From assembly GCA_017403955.1 (NCBI GenBank), contig JAFRDH010000007.1:1-64000 (forward strand): 64,000 nt of DNA, read 5' to 3'. The stretch is from Mogibacterium sp. (GTDB taxonomy: Bacteria; Bacillota; Clostridia; Peptostreptococcales; Anaerovoracaceae). The notes under the pieces were generated by a model. It was not told where the DNA came from. It saw only the letters and a list, made by a program, of their open reading frames with translations, and searched no databases. Shown one piece after another: positions 8,865 to 18,586 of this stretch (positions are counted from its first letter, which is position 1; every line of letters begins with the position of its first letter). Position numbers and translations under genes: made by a program.

Positions 8865-9761
8865 ATGATTAAAGACAGGATCGACCCTATGATGCATCAG
8901 GCTGACAATGGCGGAGCACCTGATGAGAATTGCACTCATGACTGCAGCAGCTGTGGAGCTGACTGCCCTTCAAGAGCAGGTGGCGGGATCGAGAAAGCAA
9001 AACTGAATGAGCACAGTTCAGTCAAGAAAGTCATAGGCGTTGTCAGCGGCAAGGGCGGAGTCGGAAAGTCAATGGTAACTGCACTTTCAGCACTTGCAGC
9101 AACAAGAAATGGTTACAGAACAGGTATTATGGACGCGGATATTACAGGACCTTCGATTCCAAAGATGTTCGGTGTTCATACTAAGGCTATGGGTTCGGAA
9201 TTCGGTATCCTCCCTGAGGTAACACCTACCGAAATCAGCCTCATGTCCATCAACCTTCTGACTGAGAACGAAACAGATCCTGTTGTATGGAGAGGACCTG
9301 TCATCGCAGGTGTTGTTGAGCAGTTCTGGACAGACGTATGCTGGGGAGATCTCGATGTTCTCTTCATCGACATGCCTCCTGGAACAGGTGACGTTCCTCT
9401 GACCGTATTCCAGTCGATTCCTATTGACGGAATTATCGTAGTCACATCCCCTCAGGATCTTGTAAGCATGATCGTGGCTAAGGCTGTCAATATGGCTAAG
9501 CTCATGAACATTCCTGTACTCGGAATGGTAGAGAATATGAGCTATATCACTTGCCCTGACTGCGGACGCAAGATCGAGATGTTCGGACCTAGTCAGGCTG
9601 AGGCAGTTGCCGCAGTAAACGGCATCAAGCTCCTTGAGAAACTCCCGATCGATCCGGTCCTTTCACAGGAAGCCGACCTCGGCAGAATCGAATTCAACGA
9701 GGGCACACAGATGGAAAGCATTCTCGGAGTGCTTGATGATCTCGGCCTCAAAGCAGAATAG
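8865..9761 (+). CDS. Mrp/NBP35-type P-loop ATPase, Fe-S cluster carrier
   Basis: 298 residues of the Mrp/ApbC/NBP35 family, cytoplasmic ATPases that bind and transfer 4Fe-4S clusters. The Walker A loop is the deviant GKGGVGKS at 62-69. A cysteine-rich N-terminus (Cys23, 27, 30, 34) recalls NBP35, and the CPDC pair at Cys230/Cys233 is the known bridging cluster site. IDMPPGTGD is the family signature around the switch. The start follows an ACGGAGGAA site and a likely extended -10 promoter. It stands alone between the selB group and potA. A supply of Fe-S clusters suits an organism rich in ferredoxin enzymes. Confidence 0.93.
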   Translation: MIKDRIDPMMHQADNGGAPDENCTHDCSSCGADCPSRAGGGIEKAKLNEHSSVKKVIGVVSGKGGVGKSMVTALSALAATRNGYRTGIMDADITGPSIPKMFGVHTKAMGSEFGILPEVTPTEISLMSINLLTENETDPVVWRGPVIAGVVEQFWTDVCWGDLDVLFIDMPPGTGDVPLTVFQSIPIDGIIVVTSPQDLVSMIVAKAVNMAKLMNIPVLGMVENMSYITCPDCGRKIEMFGPSQAEAVAAVNGIKLLEKLPIDPVLSQEADLGRIEFNEGTQMESILGVLDDLGLKAE

Positions 9762-9772
9762 AAACTAATATC

Positions 9773-9805
9773 ACGGGCTGCCGGAATATGCCGCCGGCAG
9801 TCCGT
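9773..9805 (+). terminator. GC-rich hairpin between the Mrp-type gene and potA
   Basis: Arms 9773-9784 and 9794-9805 make 12 pairs (one G-U) with a 9-base loop. The bases that follow are A-rich, not T-rich, so this may be a boundary or processing hairpin and not a strong intrinsic terminator. Confidence 0.5.
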
Positions 9806-9837
9806 AAAAACCAGGCTATTACCAGGAGGATAAGTTA

Positions 9838-10923
9838 TTGAGCGAACTGATCAGACTTGAATCGATCGTCAAAGCTTTTGACGATACTGTAGTGCTTAAT
9901 GGCATTAATCTTAGCGTGGCGGAGAATGAATTTGTAACATTGCTCGGCCCGTCCGGCTGTGGTAAGACGACCACTCTCAGAATCATCGGCGGTTTTGAAC
10001 GTCCTGATGAGGGGAGGGTCTTTTTCGATGGCAAAGACATCACAGATCTTCCGGCAAACCAGAGACCTATCAATACTGTATTCCAGAACTACGCGCTTTT
10101 CCCTCATATGAATGTAGGCGAAAATATCGCATTCAGCATGAGAGTAAGGAACAAGTCCGAAGCATACATCAAGGACAAGATCAAATACGCGCTCAAGCTT
10201 GTCAACCTCGACGGCTTCGAGAACAGACGCATAGATCAGCTTTCCGGCGGACAGCAGCAGAGAATCGCTATGGCGAGAGCTATCGTCAACGAGCCTAGAG
10301 TTCTTCTTCTTGACGAACCGCTCGGAGCTCTTGATCTCAAGCTCAGACAGGAAATGCAGTACGAGCTCGTAAGACTCAAGAAAGAACTCGGGATCACCTT
10401 CCTCTATATCACACATGATCAGGAGGAGGCGCTTACAATGTCCGATAAGGTCGTAGTTATGAACGAGGGATACATCCAGCAGGAAGGTACACCTGAGCAG
10501 ATCTATGACGAACCGGTCAATGCTTTCGTTGCAGACTTTATCGGAGACAGTAATATTCTTTCCGGACAGATGGTCGATGAGAAGCTGGTAAGGATCAATG
10601 GTATAGATTATCCGTGCATCGACGGCTCAGAGCAGGGCTTCCCGCCGGGAAGACCGGTCGACGTAGTCATAAGACCTGAGGATATTGATATCCTTCCATA
10701 TGGAGAAGGTCTTTTTAACGGCACGATCATTTCCAAGCTCTTCATAGGTGTGCATTATGAAATGCTGGTAGAGAGTGAGGACGGCAAAATCGAATGGCTG
10801 CTCCAGAACTACGATCAGCACGATGTGGGCGAGAAGATCGGTATGCATGTTGACCCGGAGAATATACAGATAATGCACAAGCCAAAAAGCGATGCTGAAT
10901 CGGCTATGGAACTCGATCTGTAG
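9838..10923 (+). CDS. potA: Spermidine/putrescine ABC transporter ATP-binding protein
   Basis: 361-residue ATPase of a polyamine importer. Walker A is GPSGCGKTT at 37-45, followed by the signature LSGGQQQR, Walker B LLLDEPLGALD and the switch histidine in ITHDQEEA. The C-terminal third is the TOBE-type regulatory domain of the PotA/MalK group. The start is TTG, chosen because CCAGGAGG lies 9 bases upstream. It heads a three-gene unit with potB and potC. Confidence 0.95.
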   Translation: MSELIRLESIVKAFDDTVVLNGINLSVAENEFVTLLGPSGCGKTTTLRIIGGFERPDEGRVFFDGKDITDLPANQRPINTVFQNYALFPHMNVGENIAFSMRVRNKSEAYIKDKIKYALKLVNLDGFENRRIDQLSGGQQQRIAMARAIVNEPRVLLLDEPLGALDLKLRQEMQYELVRLKKELGITFLYITHDQEEALTMSDKVVVMNEGYIQQEGTPEQIYDEPVNAFVADFIGDSNILSGQMVDEKLVRINGIDYPCIDGSEQGFPPGRPVDVVIRPEDIDILPYGEGLFNGTIISKLFIGVHYEMLVESEDGKIEWLLQNYDQHDVGEKIGMHVDPENIQIMHKPKSDAESAMELDL

Positions 10924-10943
10924 AGAATTAATAGTAAGGAATA

Positions 10944-11762
10944 ATGATGATAGCAAAAAAGAGATTTGCGGTACCCTTCATAATATGGATCATCGCAGGG
11001 ACTGTTATACCGCTCGCTTCGATCGTTTACTATGGATTCTCGAGCAGAGATGGCGGTTTTACATTTTCTAATATAACTGCGATGTTCAATCATGACCATA
11101 TGCAGGCACTTGGATTATCACTGCTCCTGGCATTGATAAGTACTTTGATATGCCTTATAGTTGCGTTCCCTATGGCTATGGTCCTCAGAGAAAGCAAATA
11201 CGGCAAGCAGGGATTCCTTATTTTCGTAATTATCCTGCCGATGTGGATGAACTTCCTCCTGAGGACAATGGCATGGCAGGTACTGCTTGAGAGACAAGGT
11301 GTTATCAACAGTCTGCTCGCGCTTGTTGGCCTTCCGAGGCAGGAAATGATGAACACCCCCGGAGCGATCGTACTCGGCATGGTCTATGACTTCCTGCCGT
11401 TTATGATACTTCCTATTTATAATACGGTAAGCAAGATCGATAACCACCTGATAGAAGCTGCTTATGACCTCGGCGCAAGCAAGCTGAAGACATATACCAA
11501 GGTCATTATCCCGCTGACAGTACCGGGAATCGTGAGCGGAATCACGATGGTATTCATCCCGGCACTTACAACATTCGTTATTTCAAACATGCTCGGCGGA
11601 GGCAAGATCAACCTGATCGGCAATATCATTGAACAGGAATTCACGGTGAATTCGAACTGGTATCTTGGTTCCGGACTTTCTCTTGTAATGATGATATTCA
11701 TCATACTCAGTATGCTTCTGCTGCAGAAGTTCGACAAGACCGGCGGACAGAACCTGATTTAG
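10944..11762 (+). CDS. potB: Spermidine/putrescine ABC transporter permease
   Basis: 272-residue inner-membrane permease with about six hydrophobic segments. The EAA loop (LIEAAYDLGASKLKTYTKVIIPLTVPGI) contacts PotA. It starts 20 bases after potA and ends 19 bases before potC. Order and sizes match PotB of the potABCD systems. Confidence 0.93.
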   Translation: MMIAKKRFAVPFIIWIIAGTVIPLASIVYYGFSSRDGGFTFSNITAMFNHDHMQALGLSLLLALISTLICLIVAFPMAMVLRESKYGKQGFLIFVIILPMWMNFLLRTMAWQVLLERQGVINSLLALVGLPRQEMMNTPGAIVLGMVYDFLPFMILPIYNTVSKIDNHLIEAAYDLGASKLKTYTKVIIPLTVPGIVSGITMVFIPALTTFVISNMLGGGKINLIGNIIEQEFTVNSNWYLGSGLSLVMMIFIILSMLLLQKFDKTGGQNLI

Positions 11763-11781
11763 TGAAAAGCGTGGTGGAAGA

Positions 11782-12564
11782 ATGAAAAAAGTTTTCGGTA
11801 GGATCTACATATTAATAATAATGATGTTCCTGTATCTGCCGATACTGACTCTTATTGTGCTTTCCTTCAACAAAGCAAAGTCGATGTCGGTATGGAAAGG
11901 TTTCAGCCTTAAATGGTATGAGGAACTGTTCAGCAGCCGTATCATGATGGGCGCGATCGCTAATACATTCTCGATCGCGATTCTTGCTGCGCTTATAGCT
12001 ACGATCGTAGGTACACTTGCAGTTCTGGGAATGGCTGCGATGAAGCAGAAAACAGAGAATGTTCTGATGGCCTTTAACAATATCCCGATGCTCAATGCGG
12101 ATATTGTTACAGGTATCGCGCTGATGCTCTTCTTCCTTATGATAGGAGCGCCAAGAGGATACTGCACAATACTGTTCAGCCATGCGACATTCTGTATCCC
12201 GTACGTGATACTATCGGTCAAGCCGAGACTGAACAAGCACACTGACAGTTTGTTCGAAGCAGCTCTTGACCTCGGAGCATCTGAGAGATATGCATTCAGG
12301 AAAATCGTGATCCCTGAACTCAAACCGGGCATCATGTCAGGCTTTCTGCTCTCTTTCACAATGTCGGTAGATGATTTTATCATCACATATTTTACAAGAG
12401 GCGCCGGCATCAACACGATCTCGACTCTGATCTACAGCCAGGTCAAGGTCGGTATAAGACCGAGCCTGTTCGCACTTTCAACTATTATCTTCGTTGTAGC
12501 TCTCGTAGTACTGATAACAGTCAACTTGAGACAGAGCAGACAAGAAGCCGCAATGGCCAGGTGA
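11782..12564 (+). CDS. potC: Spermidine/putrescine ABC transporter permease
   Basis: 260-residue second permease, with an EAA motif in LFEAALDLGASERYAFRKIVIPELKPGIMSG and about six membrane segments. Family systems normally continue with potD, the substrate-binding protein. Here a hairpin and then an unrelated ATP-grasp gene follow, so the binding protein must be encoded elsewhere or be missing. Confidence 0.93.
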   Translation: MKKVFGRIYILIIMMFLYLPILTLIVLSFNKAKSMSVWKGFSLKWYEELFSSRIMMGAIANTFSIAILAALIATIVGTLAVLGMAAMKQKTENVLMAFNNIPMLNADIVTGIALMLFFLMIGAPRGYCTILFSHATFCIPYVILSVKPRLNKHTDSLFEAALDLGASERYAFRKIVIPELKPGIMSGFLLSFTMSVDDFIITYFTRGAGINTISTLIYSQVKVGIRPSLFALSTIIFVVALVVLITVNLRQSRQEAAMAR

Positions 12565-12582
12565 ATAAGGCAACAAAAACAA

Positions 12583-12620
12583 AAAATAGTTGTGAATTTG
12601 TGGATTTTCACAACTATTTT
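12583..12620 (+). terminator. Terminator-like hairpin after potC
   Basis: Arms 12583-12596 and 12607-12620 pair over 14 bases with a 10-base loop, A-rich on the left and T-rich on the right. It begins 19 bases after the potC stop, and the A/T flanks would let it act in either direction. Confidence 0.75.
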
Positions 12621-12692
12621 GTTGTATTATGAGTACTGATATTTGTATAAATTTAATACTGCATAAGATAAGTAGGAAGGATAAGAGAAGAA

Positions 12693-13889
12693 ATGAACTT
12701 TATATTTATTTCACCGAATTTCCCGCATACATATTGGAACTTCTGTGACCGCCTCAAGAGAAACGGCGCAAATGTCCTTGGAATAGGCGACTGCCCTTAT
12801 GATGATCTTGAGCAGCCGCTCAAAGAAGCTCTTACAGAGTATTACAAAGTCGACAATATGGAGGACTACGATCAGGTCTACAGAGCGGTCGCGTTCTTCG
12901 CTTTCAAATACGGCAAAATCGACTGGCTTGAGTCGAACAATGAGCACTGGCTGATACAGGATGCTCATCTCAGAAAGGATTTCAACATCACGACAGGTGT
13001 TCAGCCTGACGAGCTTGCCCTGTGGAAGAGCAAATCCGCAATGAAGCCTGTCTACAAAGAATCAGGTATCCCTACAGCCCGCAACCACAAAGTTACAGAT
13101 ATCGAAGCAGCTAAGGTGTTCCTCGATGAGATAGGCGGATTCCCTGTGATCGTCAAGCCGGATATAGGTGTTGGAGCTGCAGACACATGGAAGCTCGAAA
13201 ACGATGCGGATCTCGAGTGGTTCTATAACAATAAACCGGATGTTCCTTACGTAATGGAAGAGTTCGTATATGGCAACATTTACTCATATGACGCTATCTG
13301 CGATTCAAAGGGTGAGGTCCTGTTCGAATCATCCAACTGGTTCCCGCCATCGATCGCTGATCTTGTCAACAAAGATCTTGAGCTTGCGTACTACACAACT
13401 GACTATGTACCTGAGCAGCTCCGCGATCTCGGACGTAAGGCCCTGAAGGGATTCAAAGTAAGAAGCAGATTCGTACATTTCGAGTTCTTCAGACTCACGC
13501 AGCCTAGAAAGAACCTCGGGGAGATCGGAGACTTTGTCGGACTCGAGGTCAACATGAGACCTGCAGGCGGCTATACTCCGGACATGATGGACTTTGCGCA
13601 TAACACAGACGTATATGAGATCTGGGCGGAGATGGTCTGTCACGACAAGAGACTGCTTCCGGATATCGGAGGAGATAAATTCTGCGTATATGCTTCGCGC
13701 AAAGACTCGCACAGTTACGCTCATTCACACGAAGAAGTGCTGGCAAAATACGGTGACCGTATGGCAATGTGTGAACGTATGCCGGACGCTCTGTCAGCAG
13801 CAATGGGCAACCAGATGTACACTGCTTTCGCAGATAACATGGATCAGGTAGAGGAATTCATCGCTTTCGTTCAGGAACGTGCTGAATAA
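12693..13889 (+). CDS. ATP-grasp family protein, substrate unknown
   Basis: 398 residues. The middle shows an ATP-grasp layout: KSAMKPVYKESGIPTARNHKV and GGFPVIVKPDIGVGAA (ATP-binding lysine region), VPYVMEEFVYG (hinge), and GLEVNMRPAGGYTPDMM (metal/phosphate-binding Glu-x-Asn). The N-terminal 100 residues look like a Rossmann-type pre-ATP-grasp domain. Such enzymes join a carboxylate, activated as acyl phosphate, to an amine or thiol; the partners cannot be told here. A terminator-like hairpin precedes it, so it probably has its own promoter. The esterase gene follows after 36 bases, so the two are probably made together. Confidence 0.8.
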   Translation: MNFIFISPNFPHTYWNFCDRLKRNGANVLGIGDCPYDDLEQPLKEALTEYYKVDNMEDYDQVYRAVAFFAFKYGKIDWLESNNEHWLIQDAHLRKDFNITTGVQPDELALWKSKSAMKPVYKESGIPTARNHKVTDIEAAKVFLDEIGGFPVIVKPDIGVGAADTWKLENDADLEWFYNNKPDVPYVMEEFVYGNIYSYDAICDSKGEVLFESSNWFPPSIADLVNKDLELAYYTTDYVPEQLRDLGRKALKGFKVRSRFVHFEFFRLTQPRKNLGEIGDFVGLEVNMRPAGGYTPDMMDFAHNTDVYEIWAEMVCHDKRLLPDIGGDKFCVYASRKDSHSYAHSHEEVLAKYGDRMAMCERMPDALSAAMGNQMYTAFADNMDQVEEFIAFVQERAE

Positions 13890-13925
13890 TAAATAAAAAA
13901 CAAAACTATTGAGAGGAATTATTGA

Positions 13926-14675
13926 GTGAATTATATGGAAGGAAGATACGAATCAAGATATAGCGAGAGACTCGGACGTGAAATGGGACATGCTGTTTTC
14001 GGATATGGAGGCAAGGTTTGCTTTGCGTTCGCTCCTCAGAACGGACATACATGGGATTTTGCCGGATTCGGCATGGTAGATACCGTCATGCCTTGGATCG
14101 ATGCAGGCAAGCTGATGATCGTCTGTGTAGACAGTATAGATGAAGAATCCTGGTCGGACGAGCACGGTGACGGAAGATACCGTGCGGAAATGCAGGAGAA
14201 ATGGTTCCACTACGTAGTGGACGAGCTGGTACCTGAATACCTCAACTGGGGTGAAAAAGCTTTGACTACCGGATGCAGCATGGGAGGCCTTCACGCAGCA
14301 AACTTCTATTTCAGAAGACCTGACATTTTCGATGGCATGATCTCACTGAGCGGACTCTTCGATGCAAGCTTTTTCTTTAAAGGATACATGGATGACATTG
14401 TATACGCTAACTCTCCGATCCATTTCCTTCCTAATATGCCGGAAGATCATCCTTGGATGGATCTTTACAGAAGCGGAAGGATAATCTTCTGCTGCGGCCA
14501 GGGTGCATGGGAAGATCAGATGAGATATGACTCCAGCCGTCTCCACAACATCCTGGAAAGCAAAAACGTTCCTCACTGGGCGGATTTCTGGGGATATGAT
14601 GTGAACCATGACTGGCCATGGTGGAAGAAACAGCTTCCTTATTTCATGGGACAGATACTGGGCGAACCATGGTAA
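13926..14675 (+). CDS. Alpha/beta-hydrolase esterase, partner of the ATP-grasp gene
   Basis: 249 residues of the esterase-D-like alpha/beta-hydrolase group. The nucleophile elbow is GCSMGG with Ser118 (counted from the GTG). A likely acid is in the region after IIFCCGQG, and the catalytic histidine is probably in DVNHDWPWW near the end. There is no signal peptide, so it is cytoplasmic. The GTG at 13926 is preceded by GAGAGG; the ATG three codons later is an alternative. With an ATP-grasp enzyme directly upstream it may hydrolyse or transfer an ester made in the same small pathway; this is inference. Confidence 0.8.
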   Translation: MNYMEGRYESRYSERLGREMGHAVFGYGGKVCFAFAPQNGHTWDFAGFGMVDTVMPWIDAGKLMIVCVDSIDEESWSDEHGDGRYRAEMQEKWFHYVVDELVPEYLNWGEKALTTGCSMGGLHAANFYFRRPDIFDGMISLSGLFDASFFFKGYMDDIVYANSPIHFLPNMPEDHPWMDLYRSGRIIFCCGQGAWEDQMRYDSSRLHNILESKNVPHWADFWGYDVNHDWPWWKKQLPYFMGQILGEPW

Positions 14676-14738
14676 TCATCACTTCGGGACGTTCAGAATA
14701 GTTTCACCTAAAATACACAATTATATTTAAACTCCCTG

Positions 14739-14767
14739 TTGACATACCGGTCGGCAGGGAGTATATT
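14739..14767 (+). promoter_or_regulatory. Housekeeping promoter of the hrcA operon
   Basis: TTGACA at 14739-14744, a 17-base spacer, and TATATT at 14762-14767, directly upstream of the CIRCE operator. A 13-base-pair inverted repeat (14731-14743 with 14750-14762, loop 14744-14749) covers the -35 box and spacer. It may also serve as the end hairpin of the upstream esterase transcript. Confidence 0.85.
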
Positions 14768-14778
14768 ATGCATAGCAA

Positions 14779-14805
14779 TTAGCACTCCTGTCGAGTGAGT
14801 GCTAA
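14779..14805 (+). promoter_or_regulatory. CIRCE operator (HrcA binding site)
   Basis: A perfect TTAGCACTC-N9-GAGTGCTAA inverted repeat, identical to the CIRCE consensus, lying just after the -10 box and 31 bases before hrcA. HrcA bound here should block transcription of hrcA-grpE-dnaK-dnaJ until heat shock. Confidence 0.98.
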
Positions 14806-14836
14806 CAAAACAAACTAAGCAAGAAGGAGGCGCGCC

Positions 14837-15946
14837 ATGGATCTTACCGAAAGACAATTACAGATACTTGAGGCGATAATCAATGACTATGTTGAGAACG
14901 CTGAACCTGTCGGTTCAAGATCAATAGCAAAGAAATACAACCTTGGCGTCAGCCCTGCAACCATTCGTAATGAGATGTCAGACCTTGAAGAGATGGGGTA
15001 TCTGACACATCCGCATACATCCGCAGGAAGAGTACCTTCGGATAAGGCTTACAGACTGTATGTCAATACATTGATGAAGAAAAAGAATCTCAGCGCCAGA
15101 GAGAAGAAGCTGATCAGCGACAGACTGGCGGAGAGCAGGAACGAATTCGATGCTACGATCAGACATGCAGCACAGCTTTTGTCAGAGATAACTCAGCTGG
15201 CATCGTTCGCGATGACACCTGCAACGAACGAAGAGACGATCAGCTTCATCAGGCTTTTGCCGGTAGATGAACGTACACTGATCCTGATGATCGTCGGTGA
15301 CACCGGCAATGTAACGAATACAACTCTGAGACTGACTGTTCCTTATACACAGGAGGCTCTTGATCTTCTGAGCAAGAACATGACAGTCACATACAAGGGA
15401 AGGACTCTCGACGATGTTCTCAAGAGTGAGATCATAAGAGAGGCCGGATCAGATATAGAAGCGATGAGCTCGCTTCAGGGCACGGTAATGCCGAGCTTTA
15501 TCAGAACACTTGAGGAGATGCTCAACGTCAATCTGTATATGGAAGGCATGACCAACATATTCAACCTGCCTGAGTTCGCAAGCATCGACAGAGCAAGGGC
15601 TTTTCTGGAGATTTTCACAAGAAAAGACGAGTTTGCCCGCAAGATGCTTGAAAGAGCTGACGGCGTGGTAGTAACGATCGGAGACGAGAATGACTCTATG
15701 AAGGACTGCACTCTGATCACGGCGACATATCATGTCGATGGCAGACTGGTAGGCAAGATCGGAGTCATCGGTCCGACCAGAATGAGATATGACGAAGTCA
15801 CAGCGATCATCGAATACCTCACCAGCAACCTGAGCGAATGCTTCAGGATCACCAATGGAAGCGGAGCCTGTGTACAGCTCTGTGAAGGCACCTCAGACGG
15901 ACCACATGGCGGGGATGAGGATGAGAGTGAAGGAGACGAAGAATAA
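14837..15946 (+). CDS. hrcA: Heat-inducible transcription repressor
   Basis: HrcA, 369 residues, the repressor that binds CIRCE and is kept active by GroEL. The N-terminal winged helix (RQLQILEAIINDYVENAEPVGSRSIAKKY, SPATIRNEMSDLEEMGYL) is typical, followed by the GAF-like dimerisation region. The C-terminus carries an acidic tail (EDESEGDEE) of about 20 residues beyond the conserved core. The start is fixed by AAGGAGG. First gene of the heat-shock operon, with the operator in its own leader. Confidence 0.97.
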   Translation: MDLTERQLQILEAIINDYVENAEPVGSRSIAKKYNLGVSPATIRNEMSDLEEMGYLTHPHTSAGRVPSDKAYRLYVNTLMKKKNLSAREKKLISDRLAESRNEFDATIRHAAQLLSEITQLASFAMTPATNEETISFIRLLPVDERTLILMIVGDTGNVTNTTLRLTVPYTQEALDLLSKNMTVTYKGRTLDDVLKSEIIREAGSDIEAMSSLQGTVMPSFIRTLEEMLNVNLYMEGMTNIFNLPEFASIDRARAFLEIFTRKDEFARKMLERADGVVVTIGDENDSMKDCTLITATYHVDGRLVGKIGVIGPTRMRYDEVTAIIEYLTSNLSECFRITNGSGACVQLCEGTSDGPHGGDEDESEGDEE

Positions 15947-15992
15947 TTCTTATTCGGAATTTAATAATACATTATTGAAAGGAATCTAACTA

Positions 15993-16622
15993 ATGGCAGA
16001 AGACAAACGCACAGAGATCCCAATTGAGGATGGCAGCGCGGAGACAGAAGAGCAGAAGCAGGATATGAACGAAGAATCTGCTGAAGCGAAACCGGAAACC
16101 GGTGCTGAAACAGGGGCTGAGAAGGACGAAGAGACAAAAGAATCTGAGAAGGATGATGCCGCTAAGCAGGAAGCTGAGAAGAAAGAAGCTGAAAAGAAAG
16201 AAGCTGAGAGACAGGAGTCCGAAAGATATCTCAGACTGCTGGCTGACTTCCAGAATTTCAGAGCCAGAACGGAAAAGGAAAAGGCAGACATCCGTTCATA
16301 CGCAAATGAGAAAGTCATCAGCGAGCTTCTGCCTGTTATAGATAATTTTGAAAGAGCACTTGCAACCAATACAGAAGACTTTGAAGGTTATGCCAAGGGA
16401 ATGGAGCTCATATTCGGACAGATCATGACCGTTATAGAACATGCGGGAGTCAAAGAGATCTCTGCCGAAGGTGAGATGTTCGACCCGACAAAGCATAACG
16501 CGGTAATGACAGAAAATGTCGAAGAACTCGAAGATGGAATGATAAGTAGAGTTCTGCAGAAGGGTTATACACTCAATGGAAGAGTTGTAAGACCATCAAT
16601 GGTAGCAGTAGTAAAGAAATAG
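15993..16622 (+). CDS. grpE: Nucleotide exchange factor of DnaK
   Basis: GrpE, 209 residues. The first 70 or so are strongly charged and Glu/Lys-rich, forming the long helix and coiled coil. The conserved core begins around ERYLRLLADFQNFRART and ends with the beta-domain signature VLQKGYTLNGRVVRPSMVAVVKK. It promotes ADP release from DnaK. It lies 46 bases after hrcA and 31 before dnaK. Confidence 0.96.
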   Translation: MAEDKRTEIPIEDGSAETEEQKQDMNEESAEAKPETGAETGAEKDEETKESEKDDAAKQEAEKKEAEKKEAERQESERYLRLLADFQNFRARTEKEKADIRSYANEKVISELLPVIDNFERALATNTEDFEGYAKGMELIFGQIMTVIEHAGVKEISAEGEMFDPTKHNAVMTENVEELEDGMISRVLQKGYTLNGRVVRPSMVAVVKK

Positions 16623-16653
16623 TTAATAATCACCTGATAGGGAGGAAATACAA

Positions 16654-18540
16654 ATGAGCAAAGTAATCGGAATCGACCTCGGAACAACCAACAGCTGTGT
16701 AGCATATTTTGAAGCAGGCGAAGCAAGAGTTATCACTAACAGTGAAGGCTCAAGAACTACACCTTCGGTAGTATCTTTCACCAAGACCGGCGAGAGACTC
16801 GTAGGTGAGACTGCTAAGAGAATGGCTATCACAGAGCCGGACAGCACTGTAGCATCCATCAAGAGACATATGGGTGAGAACTACAAAGTAAACATTCGCG
16901 GAAAGGACTATACACCACAGGACATTTCCGCAATGATCCTTCAGAAACTGAAAGCAGACGCAGAAGCAGCTCTCGGAGAGAAGATCACAGAGGCTGTAAT
17001 CACAGTACCGGCTTACTTCTCAGATGCTCAGAAGCAGGCAACAAAGGACGCAGGAACTATTGCAGGTCTTGAAGTCAAGAGAATCATCAACGAGCCTACA
17101 GCAGCATCCCTTGCTTATGGACTTGAGAAGAAAGACGAAAGCCAGACTATCCTCGTATACGACCTCGGTGGCGGTACATTCGATGTATCCATCCTCGAGC
17201 TCGGCGGAGGAGTGTTTGAAGTAAAGGCTACAAACGGTGATACACACCTCGGCGGCGATGACTTCGACCACGTTCTCATGAACTATCTCGCAGATACTTT
17301 CATGCAGCAGAACGGAATCGACCTCAGACAGGACAAGATGGCTCTTCAGAGACTTAAAGAAGCTGCAGAGAAGGCTAAGAAAGAGCTTTCATCCGCACAG
17401 ACTGCAAAGGTCAGCCTGCCGTTCATCGCAATCAAGGACGGAAACACTCTTCACCTTGAGATGGATATCACAAGAGCAAGATTTGATGCTCTGACCAAGA
17501 GCCTTGTTGATCGTACTATCGAGCCGATGCAGAAGGCTATCGCTGATGCTAAGATCACAACAGCACAGATCGACAGAGTTATCATGGTCGGCGGATCCAC
17601 AAGAATCCCTGCTGTACAGGAAGCAGTAAAGAGAGTAACAGGTAAGGAACTCGACAAGAGCGTTAACCCTGATGAGTGCGTTGCTATCGGAGCAGCTATC
17701 CAGGCAGGAATCCTTTCAGAGGACTCAAGCGTTAACGATATCGTACTTCTAGACGTAACACCGCTTTCACTTTCTATCGAGACACTCGGCGGAGTAGCTA
17801 CAAGACTTATCGAGAGAAATACAACGATCCCTACAACTAAGAGCCAGATCTTCTCAACAGCTATGGATAATCAGCCTTCCGTTGAGATCCATGTAATGCA
17901 GGGTGAGAGACAGATGGCAGCAGGCAATACAACACTCGGAAGATTCCAGCTTACAGGAATCGCACCTGCTCCTCGTGGAATCCCACAGATCGAGGTCAAG
18001 TTTGATATCGACTCCAACGGTATCGTAAACGTAAGCGCTAAGGACCTCGGAACAGGAAAAGAGCAGAGCATCACGATCACTTCTTCGACCAAGCTCTCTG
18101 ATGAAGAGATACAGGCTAAGGTAAGAGAAGCTGAGATGTATGCTGAAGAAGATAAGAAGCAGAGAGAAGCAGTTGAGACCAAGAACCAGGCTGAATCACT
18201 CATCTTCCAGATCGAGAACAACCTCAAGGATCTTGACGGCAAGCTCACAGACCAGGAGAAGGCTTCCGTAGAGAACGCTAAGAGCGAACTGCAGAAGTAC
18301 ATCGATGCTAACGATGTCGAGGGCATGAAGGCAGGTATGGAAGCACTGACAAATGTCTTCTATCCAATCTCGTCCAGGATCTATCAGGAAGCGCAGGCAC
18401 AGAATGGCGGAGCTGCAGGATTTGATCCTAACAACATGGGCAACATGGGCAATATGGGTGACATGGGCAACATGGGCGGAAACAATGGCGGACATGACGG
18501 CACTGTAGACGCTGACTACGAAGTAGTAGATGAAGACTAA
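16654..18540 (+). CDS. dnaK: Hsp70 chaperone
   Basis: DnaK, 628 residues, the ATP-dependent chaperone. The N-terminal ATPase has [12 protein letters not shown] and [13 protein letters not shown]; the C-terminal substrate domain and helical lid follow. Near the end the sequence becomes a methionine/glycine/asparagine repeat encoded by five 9-base units (18433-18477), before the conserved acidic end [10 protein letters not shown]. Third gene of the CIRCE-controlled operon. Confidence 0.98.
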   Translation: MSKVIGIDLGTTNSCVAYFEAGEARVITNSEGSRTTPSVVSFTKTGERLVGETAKRMAITEPDSTVASIKRHMGENYKVNIRGKDYTPQDISAMILQKLKADAEAALGEKITEAVITVPAYFSDAQKQATKDAGTIAGLEVKRIINEPTAASLAYGLEKKDESQTILVYDLGGGTFDVSILELGGGVFEVKATNGDTHLGGDDFDHVLMNYLADTFMQQNGIDLRQDKMALQRLKEAAEKAKKELSSAQTAKVSLPFIAIKDGNTLHLEMDITRARFDALTKSLVDRTIEPMQKAIADAKITTAQIDRVIMVGGSTRIPAVQEAVKRVTGKELDKSVNPDECVAIGAAIQAGILSEDSSVNDIVLLDVTPLSLSIETLGGVATRLIERNTTIPTTKSQIFSTAMDNQPSVEIHVMQGERQMAAGNTTLGRFQLTGIAPAPRGIPQIEVKFDIDSNGIVNVSAKDLGTGKEQSITITSSTKLSDEEIQAKVREAEMYAEEDKKQREAVETKNQAESLIFQIENNLKDLDGKLTDQEKASVENAKSELQKYIDANDVEGMKAGMEALTNVFYPISSRIYQEAQAQNGGAAGFDPNNMGNMGNMGDMGNMGGNNGGHDGTVDADYEVVDED

Positions 18541-18586
18541 TACTAAAACTATAAAATACAACTAATTCGGAAGGGAATTACCTGAA

